NCBI GenBank assembly: GCA_025526995.1
Contig: JAHLKG010000023.1
Span: 186,001-250,000 of the forward strand
Direction of reading: 5' to 3'
Source: Powellomyces hirtus
Lineage: Eukaryota; Chytridiomycota; Chytridiomycetes; Spizellomycetales; Powellomycetaceae
DNA length: 64,000 nucleotides
The notes below the pieces were generated by a model. It saw only the letters and a list, made by a program, of their open reading frames with translations, was not told the DNA's origin and did no database searches. Below, piece after piece: positions 1-8,225 of this stretch. Numbering within the stretch: the first letter of the stretch is position 1; each line of letters begins with the position of its first letter. The position numbers and the translations under genes are program-made.

Positions 1-58
1 AAGTAAGGATCTAATGTAAGGACCAAACATTGGGTACGCAAGTCTCAACATTCCAATA
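1..58 (-). repeat. LTR fragment of the copia-1 family
   Basis: These bases match the last 58 bases, in + strand order, of the LTR copies ending at 1425, 1770 and 6197, and finish with the same CCAATA terminus. The LTR body lies left of the window. It abuts, and interrupts, the chromodomain of the adjacent Ty3/gypsy fragment. Confidence 0.85.
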
Positions 59-1059
59 GTTGTAACCTGTCCATTTGACTAAGACCTGCTCGGTTTTCCT
101 GTGCCATCTTGCATTTAGGATCTTGTCCCCTCGGTAGGTTTCCTGACTGTTCTCGTCCTTCTCGGGCTCTGGTGGAGTGGTGACCTGTCTGTACGGTGTA
201 CCACCCGGGTCATGGTAACGTCTCAGAATGCTGACGTGAAAGACTGGGTGCAACCCGGTGAACTCCTTGAGTAGTTTGAGCTTGTAGGTGTCAGGATGTG
301 GGCCCTTGTTGCGTACTGTGAATGGCCCAATCCATTGCTCAGCTAGCTTTTTGTTCCTTGTAGTGACGCTGGTGATTGCAATACCCTCTCAATGGAGTAA
401 GACCTTGTCACCCTCTCAGTATGTTTCTGTGTGCTTTTTTGCGATCGTAGTACTTTGCCTGCTGGTCCTGTGCGTCCCGGAGCCGTTGCTGCACAATGCG
501 GCTCACATCGGCAAATTCCTTAATCCGTCTCTCCACGGCGGTTCGCGCCGATTGCCTTATCATCTCTCCCGGGTTAGGTGCTACCCATTGGTTTGGTACC
601 CGAAGAACACGGCCTAGGTCAATCTCGAAAGGAGATAGTCCCGTTGACCTCTGTGGCGTTTGTTTGTAGTTGTACTCGAGTGTGGGGAGTAAACTCTTCC
701 AGTTGGAACCGGCGTAGCCCAGAAAGGGACGCATGATTCCCTTGATCGTCTTGATGGCGTTCTCCGCCTTGCCGTCAGTCTGTTGGTGTTGTGCCAACAA
801 GAGTTCCTGCTTGACGTCGAGTGCCTGCATGAGGTACCGCCAGAATTCTGAAAGCCACTTGAGGTCCCGATTGCTCACGATGGTGTGGGGTAACCCCATA
901 TGGAGAAATGCCTGTTCCAGAAAGAGTTGAGCCATCTCCTAAGCTGTAGCGCGCGTGTTAGTAGGTAGGAGTATCACGCGGCATGAAAGGTAGTCAACAA
1001 TGAGGAGTACGGCATCCGCCGTCTTGGTCAGTCTCTCGCCGGTGTCTTGCGAAGGGTTC
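59..1059 (-). mobile_element. Ty3/gypsy (chromovirus) integrase C-terminus and chromodomain, fragment
   Basis: Read on the minus strand this is the C-terminal half of a Ty3/gypsy integrase followed by the start of a chromodomain. It is a paralogue of 59247-60270. The open stretch 408-935 contains the integrase core end (QQTDGKAENAIKTIKGIM, with the catalytic glutamate), and 59-253 contains LHPVFHVSILRRYHDPGG and the chromodomain start KILNARWH. The two stretches are in different frames and the chromodomain is cut after KWTGYN by an LTR, so it is a dead fragment. It lies between two LTR copies of an unrelated copia family. Confidence 0.9.
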
Positions 1060-1425
1060 TATTGAAGATATCGACGTTTCCAGTACTTTATCGGAAATGC
1101 AGAGGATTGGCCAAATTCGATGCAGCCTCCAGTAGAGTTTATAAAGGGGGCTTACAGAGCTCTTCTGTGATGCAGATGACGGTGTATAATAGTCAGATGC
1201 ACGGAGATGTAATGTATGTGAATGTATTCTATGTCTTAAAGTCTTATCGGTAATGTTTTGCTTGGAGCGTTCTAATCTACTTTTTCTCCAATCACGTGAT
1301 CACACGTGATCCAATTCAGCTCTTAGCGTTACCAGTATGGCGGTCACACATTCTAGTCGGAGAATCCAAGTAAGGATCTAATGTAAGGACCAAACATTGA
1401 GTACGCAAGTCTCAGCATTCCAATA
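1060..1425 (-). repeat. Solo LTR, copia-1 family (copy A)
   Basis: A 366-base copy of the LTR also found at 1426-1770 and 5831-6197. It starts TATTGAAGATATC and ends CATTCCAATA on the + strand. It carries the conserved LTR sequences ATCACGTGATCACACGTGAT and TCTTATCGGTAATG. No internal region is attached on its left, so it is a solo LTR joined head to tail to the next copy. Confidence 0.85.
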
Positions 1426-1770
1426 CTTCCAGTACTTTATCAGAAGTGCAGAGGATTGGCAAATTTGATGCAGCCTCCAGTATACATTGAAAAAGGTTTA
1501 CAGAGCTCTACTGTGATGCAGATGATGGTGTACTGTTGTCAGATGTACGGGGATGTAATGTATGTGAAAGTATTTTTTGTGTCTTAAGTCTTATCGGTAA
1601 TGTGTTGCTTCGAGTGTTCTAATCTACTTTTTCTGCAATCACGTGACTACACGTGATCCAATTCAGCTCTCAGCGTTACCGGTATGATGGTCACACGTTC
1701 TAGCGGAGATTCCAAGTTAGGATCCAATGTAAGGACTAACGTTGAGTGCGCAAGGCTCAACATTCCAATA
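1426..1770 (-). repeat. 3' LTR of copia-1 (copy B, truncated)
   Basis: 345 bases matching LTR copies A and C but missing the outermost bases that contain TATTGGAGATATC. It ends with CATTCCAATA at 1770 and is followed by the element's polypurine tract. Confidence 0.85.
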
Positions 1771-1783
1771 CAACCCCTCTCCA
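1771..1783 (-). promoter_or_regulatory. Polypurine tract of copia-1
   Basis: Immediately inside the 3' LTR, the minus strand reads GGAGAGGGGTTG. A purine-rich run at this position is the usual plus-strand primer of an LTR retrotransposon. Confidence 0.6.
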
Positions 1784-1809
1784 AGCAATCGATCCGCGAT
1801 GAAGGGATT

Positions 1810-4037
1810 TTACTCATTCGGGAGCTCCATCATGGACGCTTTTGTCATTGGTGTGATGGTGTTACTGTAGTGCTTGATGCACATGCTTTTGTGATGGTAT
1901 TGGAATGCCAGGGCCGGTAAGGGCTTTGTAAGGGAATTGGCGACCATTTCAGCAGTCGGTAAGTACTCCAGATGAATGTCGTTATTGATGTGATCATGGA
2001 TGAAGTGATGTCGAATGTCAATGTGCTTGGTATGGACGTGATGCACGGGGTTCATTGCCAACAAGATGCATGACTGATTGTCTTTGTAGATCGTTGTGGG
2101 TCGAGAATTTCTTCGAGATATTCACGGATTTGGAGTTCTTGCAGAAGTGAGCAAAGCCAGATTGTTTCTCGAGTGGCCAAAGAAAGTGCCATGTATTCAG
2201 CTTCGGTAGATGAGAGAGCAACGGTGGGTTGGCACATCGAAGCCCAAGTGACAGGGCCCGCATTGCCAATGTAGAAAGGGTAGCCGGTGATCGACTGTTG
2301 ATCAATGATATTGTTTCCCCAATCGGCATCGCTGTAGCCGTGAAGGGTTACGTTGTTTCCTCCAATGCAGAGGCTGTAATTGGATGTTCCCCGTAGGTAG
2401 CACAGGACGTGCTTTGCAGCTTGCAGATGTTGTGGCGAAGGGTTCCTTGCGAAGCGAGAAAGCATACTGACCGCAACAGCAATGTCAGGGTGCATGCATA
2501 TCATCAGGTACATGAGAGAACCAACGATTTCGCGATATTCTCCTTCTTGCGGGTTAGGTGAAGTCTTTGTATTTTCGACTTTGTAGGGTTCGAGCTTGGT
2601 CTGGTCCATCGGAGTGTTGACGGGCTTGCAATCTTGCATACCAAAGCGCTCGAGAATGTCATTTACATATGACTCTTGATTGAGGTAGATGACGTGCCTT
2701 GAGTAATCGCGTCGAACTCTCATTCCAAGGTAGTGGTTGACTTCGCCTAGGTCTGTCATGTTGAACTCGTTGTGCAGGGATGTCTTGATTGATGAGATTT
2801 CCGATTCGGTCTTTGCGAAAATGAGGAGATCGTCAACGTAGACGGAGATGTACTGTGATGAGTCACTTTCAGGTAGAGTTCTGATGTAAACGGCATTGTC
2901 ATTTGCCAGGCGCTTGAATCCCAAGGAGGTCAGTTCCTTGTGAAGTAGGGAGTACCATTTGCGCAGGGCTTGTTTCAGACCGTATAGGGCCTTTCGGAGT
3001 CGAAGGATGGTCCCAGGCGGAAAGCCAGAGCCTTCAGGGGCATAGATTAGGATGGTCTCGGTAACAATCCCATTCAGGAATGCGGTTACTACATCCATTT
3101 GATGGCATTTCAAGCCTAGGCTGGCGGCGAGAGCAAGGAGGACGCGTTGGGTAGCAATCTTGGCAACCGGAGCGTAGGTTTCATTGTAGTCGATACCGTA
3201 GCGTTGTTCGAAGCCTTTCACTACAAGCCGGGCCTTGTATCGTTGGGGTTGACCATTCAGGTCTCGCTTGATCTTGAATACCCATTTGGTGCGGATGGGC
3301 CGTTGATTGTGCGGTAAGGATTTGGGGTTAATGACTTCCCATGTTTCATTGGTATGAAGGGACTTCAATTCGGCATTTACGGCCTTGGTCCACTTCGGCG
3401 CGTCGTCTGATGAGAGCGCTTGTTTGTAGGTTTGGGGTTCTTCGGTACTTGCAGCCGAAAGAGCAATTGCCGTCTTCTCGTTGATGTAGTCGGTGAAGAC
3501 CGTCAAATGATTGACATTTTTGAGCGGTTCCCATGTATTATCTTCGTCTTCAAATCCTAGCCATTTGCAGAGGAATTCGGAGCCTTCCGGGCCATCACGT
3601 GAGTCAAGAATCTCTTTGACTTCGTAGAGTTCTTCGAGCGGGATGTAGTCTTTCGCTAGTTCGAGTGCTGCGGTTTCGTTGAACGTTACATCGCAAGAAA
3701 TGACTATTTCTTGACAGTTGTCATCCCAACAGCGGTAAGTGCCATCAAATTTGTAACCAATGAGTTTCAGATGTGTGGTGCGCAGTGCCAACTTTGAGAC
3801 TTGTTTTCTCTTGACGAGATGCATGAAGCCATTGGCCCAAATCACACAAAGGTGAGAAAGTGAGGGCTTTTTGCTGTTGAGCCGTTTGTACGGCAAAATG
3901 TTGTTATTGGACTTGTGGGGATGGCGATTCCGTAAGTAGACTGATGTAGCTGCTAACTCGGTCCAGAGTTGTTTTGGGATGCCGTATGAGTGTTCCAATG
4001 AACGAATGGTGTTCAACAGGGTGAGGTTGAACCTTTC
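1810..4037 (-). pseudogene. pol: copia-1 pol: integrase end, chromodomain, reverse transcriptase, RNase H
   Basis: The main open frame (2052-4016, 654 codons) starts inside the integrase C-terminus (IPKQLWTELAATSVYLRNR). It is followed by a chromodomain at codons 131-178 (YEVKEIL, FLCKWLGF, NTWEPLKN), then a Ty1/copia RT with RYKARLVVKGF, QMDVVTAFLNG, ALYGLKQA and the catalytic YVDD at codons 393-396. RNase H shows SDADWG and STEAEYMAL. A one-base shift near 2100 moves the frame; 1810-2064 continues with HVHTKHIDIRHHFI and SLTKPLP, the normal end of copia pol. Upstream, a second frame gives SNSVAERFN, which reads across the deletion joint near 4037. The integrase catalytic core is missing, so the protein cannot integrate DNA. 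Confidence 0.9.
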
Positions 4038-4330
4038 AGCTACACTGTTGGACTGTGGGGAATGTCATTCGTAGCGCCATCGCAGTCTTGAATGACGGCG
4101 CTCTCATCTTCAAAGGTTACTCTCTTTCCATCTTTGGCGAGAGCGGAGACCGAGATGAGAGTTTTGGCGAGTTTCGGAACGTAGAGAACATCAGTGAGAG
4201 GTACATCTCTATCTGGAAGCTTCAAGATAGCGTTTCCTTTCGCTTTGGCATCGAGAAAGGCGTTGTTTCCAAATCTGACGCGCGTTGAGTGCTCTTCGTA
4301 GGATTCGAGAATGGAAATGTCATTCGTCAT
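4038..4330 (-). pseudogene. copia-1 protease region
   Basis: Reads HMTNDISILESY, LYVPKLAKTLISVSAL and KDGKRVTFE, the typical Ty1/copia protease that follows the D-S-G active site. The active site itself (LDSGCS) lies at the end of the gag frame and is separated from this stretch only by a TAG, in the same frame. It stops at 4040, where a deletion has fused it out of frame to the end of integrase. Confidence 0.8.
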
Positions 4331-5716
4331 GTGCTATGAGCAGCCCGAATCCAGGTAAGCCAATGTAGTGGCGTTATGTGCTTCTGCAATGTTGGCATTA
4401 GCAGCGGGTTTTAAGGCTTCGACTGCCTTGGCTTTGAGAGGACAATTGAATGGGGTATGTTCATTCGAATTGCATAACCAACAGGGGAAGTTCTGTCTCT
4501 TCTTCGAGTCTGTGGTCTTCTTCGCGTCGGTCTTCTTGTGACTTGAGCCGTCTTTCTTTGAAGGTTGGGCTTTGAGCGCAATGTTTTCGCTCTTCTTGAC
4601 GAATCGGTTATTTTGGTTACTCTTGTTACTTCCGTTATCCAGACGCTTGGCAGCTGCCATGAGGCCATGGAGATCCTTGAAGCTTTGAGTTCTGACGAGC
4701 TCTGCATGATGTTCATTCATTCCACGAAGGTAAAACCACTTGTAGATTTTGAACGGCACCTTCAAGGGGATTTGACTTGTGATCTCCGTGAATGAGGTAT
4801 TGTACTGCAAGATGGAATGACTTCCTTGTCGGAGTCTTTCAAGTTGAGTGAGCAAAGTTTCCTCGTGATCGCTTGGTTGGTAACGCGAGAGGAAGGGAGG
4901 CTTGAAGGATTCCCAATCCGTGATGGGCTCCACCATTCCTTGTTCGGCATCTTTCTGGTGATTTCGATACCATTGTTTTGCTTCGCCAGAGAGCTTCGTG
5001 AAGATGAATGAGAGTTGTTCTTCTTCAGATACAGGTTTTAGGCAAAAGACTAGAGTAAGTTGATCGACGAAGTCGGCGAGTTTTGAGAGATTTCCCGTCC
5101 CGTCGAATGTAGATACTGCATCGATCGCAGATTTGAAGTATGCGAATGATGTACGTTGTGCGTCCCGATCATTGCTCTTTCTGCTGCTCGTAGTTGTTGT
5201 GCTCTCCGTTGGGGAAGACGGACGAAAGTGAGGGGCAACTGGGGCTTCAACTTCGCCGTGAGTAATGTGTTGATGTAGAAAAGGGTACTCAAGGCCCGCT
5301 TTTGGGCTTCTCATCGGTGAAACTGCCATAGGATGACCACCGATATGAGGCTTTTCGTACTTCTCGGGTTGTTGATGGGAAGTTGATGTAGCGAGAGGGT
5401 TTGAACTAGTCAATAAAGCCCTCTCCAACCTGTCCATCCGATGGTCCAGCTTTTTGTCGATTTCCATCTTGAACCTCTGCAGAATTTGCATGACAATGTC
5501 AGTCGGTACTTCGGACGGTACTATCGCCGAGTCTGCGTGAATTTCTCCATGATTCATCTCATCCACATCGGCATCTGCGTCGTGGGAATCATGGTAGATC
5601 GAGGCATCTATATTAACGTCTTCTTCAGCGTCAGGACCCCGTTGGGCTTCTCGTGTGGCTTGACGGGCTTGTTGGCGGGTCTGCACTCCTTGAATGGGAG
5701 ATCTTGCAGTAGGCAT
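4331..5716 (-). pseudogene. gag: copia-1 gag with CCHC zinc knuckle
   Basis: A 460-codon frame from an ATG at 5716, about 100 bases inside the primer-binding site. It has a low-complexity N-terminus, a central capsid-like region (SFIFTKLSGEAKQWYRNHQ, near codons 235-255), a basic linker and a CCHC knuckle CWLCNSNEHTPFNC near codon 415. It ends with the protease active-site segment LDSGCS and a TAG at 4331-4333. The frame stays open past the TAG, so gag and protease were once continuous; the TAG is either a nonsense change or a readthrough codon. Confidence 0.85.
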
Positions 5717-5816
5717 CTTGACGGTGTGCTCGGTACTTTCTTGGCACTTGAATTTGACGGAAGACTTGTAGTTTACAGGTTTTACAAAGGGAGAATGAGT
5801 CGAATTCGACCGGTCT

Positions 5817-5830
5817 CAGGGCTCATAACC
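5817..5830 (-). promoter_or_regulatory. Primer-binding site, copia-1 (initiator tRNA-Met anticodon arm)
   Basis: The minus strand directly after the 5' LTR reads GGTTATGAGCCCTG. This is complementary to the anticodon stem-loop of fungal initiator tRNA-Met (CAGGGCUCAUAACC), the half-tRNA primer used by copia-type elements. The same 14 bases occur in a second copia element at 54294. Confidence 0.8.
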
Positions 5831-6197
5831 TATTGGAGATATCGGCACTTCCAGTACTTTATCGGAATTGCAGAGGATTGGCCGAATTCGATGTGGCCTC
5901 CAGTATACTTTGTAAAGGGGGTTTACAGAGCTCTTCTGTGATGCAGATGACGATGTAGTGTTGTCAGATGCACGGAGATGTAATGTATGTGAATGTATTT
6001 TTATGTCTTAAAGTCTTATCGGTAATGTTTCGCTTCGAGCGTTCTAATCTACTTTTTCTCCAATCACGTGATCACACATGATCCAATTCAGCTCTTAGCG
6101 TTACCGGTATGGCGGTCACGCGCTCTAGTCGGAGAATCCAAGTAAGGATCTAATGTAAGGACCAAACGTTGGGTACGCAAGTCTCAACATTCCAATA
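5831..6197 (-). repeat. 5' LTR of copia-1 (copy C)
   Basis: 367 bases, the most complete LTR copy. Its ends are TATTGGAGATATC and CATTCCAATA on the + strand, a TA...TA terminus instead of the usual TG...CA. The primer-binding site begins at the adjacent base, which fixes the inner boundary. Confidence 0.9.
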
Positions 6198-6199
6198 TT

Positions 6200-6507
6200 G
6201 AAAACTTCGGGGCTATCTTGAAACAGCTTATTTATAGTCTCAAACCCAAACCTACCTCTCGGGTGCAGCTAGAATTAGAAGTAGAAGATATCTGGGCTGC
6301 AATTGAGCCCAGCATCTTGCAGAATCTTGTTAAAAGCATGCCGCAACGCATGCAAGCGGTGCTCGCAGCTGAAGGAGGGCCGACGTGTTATTAGATAGAC
6401 TAGATCAGCCTTGTGACTGTGATGATATGCGGATATCGCGTTTCCGAGTCATGTGACTGGGAAAATAATCTAGGGGGGGGGGTCCGCGTCTTTCTGACAG
6501 GGGACTG
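6200..6507 (+). mobile_element. Tc1/mariner transposase C-terminus and 3' terminal inverted repeat
   Basis: Codons 6200-6394 read ENFGAILKQLIYSLKPKP, then EDIWAAIEPSILQNLVKSMP and end GGPTCY. This is the C-terminus of a Tc1 transposase just after the catalytic DDE residue. Downstream, the minus strand from 6507 starts CAGTCCCCTGTCAGAAAGAC, followed outward by TA, as expected for a Tc1 inverted repeat at a TA target. The 5' part was separated by the copia-1 insertion and is not in the window. Confidence 0.85.
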
Positions 6508-6514
6508 TAGTTTC

Positions 6515-6722
6515 ACTGCAAGCAAAACCTTCTCGTTAAGACTTAAAACAAAAAATATACATTTCATATGTCGACCTCCATGCATCCTACAACGTTACAT
6601 TTTCATCTGCATCACAGAAGAGCCTTGTAAACCTTTACAAAGGCAGTACTAGCAGTTTAGTTGAATCTTGACAAATCCTCTGCATTTCCAATAAAGCACT
6701 GGCAACGGTGATATCTCCAATT
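6515..6722 (+). repeat. Decayed LTR of the copia-1 family, opposite orientation
   Basis: Read on the + strand this resembles the reverse complement of LTR copies A to C: TTAAGACTTAAAAC, CATCTGCATCACAGAAGAG, AAATCCTCTGCATTTCC and the end GATATCTCCAAT. It is much more diverged than the others, so it is probably the oldest copy. Confidence 0.7.
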
Positions 6723-7248
6723 ATTAGGCAGCGGCTAGTAGGGACGGCTGAACTTGCCTACAGCTTCTTCAGCTCGGAATTCCGGGTAGCTGCAGGGCTT
6801 TTTGCAGACAAGATTTAGGAAGTTTGGGATGAAGAGGGGTAGGTACGTGTGCAAATGTATTCAGGCAGTTATATGGAGTGTTCGATGGTGGGGTGTTCTC
6901 TGATAATGCCTGGTCTCGTAAGGCATAAAAAAACTGTCATTTTTGGCCAGACCCAGAAGAGCAGCCATGGCACGGAGGACGAGTGAGGCACGCGGTCTCG
7001 GGGTCTTTTCTTGCGGTGCGCTTTTGAATCTGTAGCGACTTTGAAGCCAGACGATGATGGGAAGGAGGATGAGGAAGAAAGAAGATTGGCGCCGGAGAAC
7101 CCTTACTTACCCTTGTCTTTTATGTTGTCCGCATGATGCATCTGAATTGGTACAACCCTATGTTGCGTATCAAGCATCAGGAAGGAGACAAACATAACTC
7201 TATCCAACGGAAATGTTCAAAGCTACACTACAATCTAAACATTCCCAT
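6723..7248. other. Intergenic, no gene seen
   Basis: No coding stretch with supporting signals. It probably includes the 3' untranslated region of HPT1 on its right side. Confidence 0.5.
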
Positions 7249-8021
7249 CTACGCTAGCCCTTGCTCCGCAGCTCGTTTCTCATGATCATCTATATCTATC
7301 GCATCCCACGGGTACGCAATCCACAGATCGTCCACATGGGCTGCCGCAATATAGCGCACATCAGACGGCAGTTCGCCGCGCTTCTTCTTCTTTTTATCAT
7401 GCACGACAAACACGCTGATGGTGACGTCCTGGGCCAGGTCTTTGCGGAGATGCTCGTAGGCGTATTGGAGAGTTGTTCTGGGTTGTAGAGAAGGTGTTTT
7501 GGTATGATTATATGTGCTTGTTTATTGGGTTGAAGAAGGTCTCTACACGCGTACCTTGTGTCGTCGACTTCGTCTACAATAAGAGCATTCTTGATGCTCA
7601 ACCCCCATTCATGTGCGCTTGGCCATTGGGTGCGTTTCACCCCCTCGGCCGAGATTTCTTCAGCGTCATCATCATAGAGCTTTCCAAATTCAACGCAAAA
7701 ACAATAAAAGTGAGAAAGCCGCGTGTCGCCATTGTTCCGCACTCGTGTGCCCGGGTTTTCCCTTAAATGTGTCACCCAGTTCACACAACCAGAACTCCAA
7801 GGAGGACCTGCCACCATTATCCATACCTGCAGACCGACGACACGGATCGGGACGGTAACTCCAAAGCGCTTCTTCAGCAACGTGCGTAGAATTCGGGCGG
7901 GAATGAGGCCACCACCACTGATTGCGACGAGGACGTCGGGGGCATGGGCAAACGCGGGCACTGAGTGTGCGATGAGGTTATGAATGTGGCTGTAGGAGTA
8001 GTGTTGTTTACTCGTGGCCAT
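7249..8021 (-). CDS. HPT1: Hypoxanthine(-guanine) phosphoribosyltransferase, HPT1-type
   Basis: Purine-salvage enzyme that joins hypoxanthine or guanine to PRPP in the cytosol. Three exons, 7827-8021, 7555-7679 and 7249-7477, give 182 residues with all phases consistent (GTATGG...AAAG and GTACGC...CCAG introns). The N-terminal part has ISGGGLIPARILRTLL, the loop that binds pyrophosphate in this family. The PRPP signature is NALIVDEVDDTRTTL, whose DDTR/TTL is split by the second intron. The C-terminus has DLWIAYPWD, matching the base-binding region of fungal HPT1/XPT enzymes. The VDEVDDTRTT form and the length favour HPT1 over bacterial-type HPRT; a xanthine-specific paralogue cannot be ruled out. 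The start is the first ATG, with no upstream exon needed. Confidence 0.93.
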
Positions 8022-8161
8022 TTTGTTGCAGACGTTTAATGTGTGTTTTGTTTCTTTTTGGTTGGTTTACTGATTGACTGTCACAAAAGTGGCTTCGTGT
8101 TTACAAGAATGCAAGGGTTTTCAGGCCCCTGCACCGTTTGTCCGAGGACGTAAGTGCCGTG

Positions 8162-8211
8162 CGGCCAGGCCAGCGTCAACTGGCCAGGACAAGGGGGGGG
8201 GGGGGGGGGGA
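8162..8211 (-). other. Hairpin and G/C homopolymer 3' of Fanzor
   Basis: Just after the Fanzor stop (minus-strand sense) come an 18-base C run and a GGCCAG-CGTCAA-CTGGCC perfect stem-loop. OMEGA guide RNAs of Fanzor and TnpB usually overlap the gene's 3' end, so this is the first place to look for one, but no RNA is demonstrated here. Confidence 0.3.
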
Positions 8212-8225
8212 ATAACTATAACTAT

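Larger units (their letters stand above)
1426..6197 (-). mobile_element. Ty1/copia retrotransposon copia-1, internally deleted, with chromodomain
   Basis: Order on the minus strand: 5' LTR (5831-6197), primer-binding site, gag, protease, end of integrase, chromodomain, reverse transcriptase, RNase H, polypurine tract and 3' LTR (1426-1770). Protease-integrase-RT order makes it Ty1/copia. It is defective: an in-frame TAG after the protease DSG motif, a deletion that removes the integrase zinc finger and most of the DDE core, a frameshift in RNase H, and a 3' LTR lacking about 20 outer bases. No target-site duplication could be found. Its 5' LTR is inserted in the C-terminal part of a Tc1 transposase (6200-6394). 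Confidence 0.9.

Noticed and set aside
5817..5830. tRNA-like sequence considered as a tRNA gene
   Set aside because: Only the anticodon arm is present; position next to the LTR makes it a primer-binding site.
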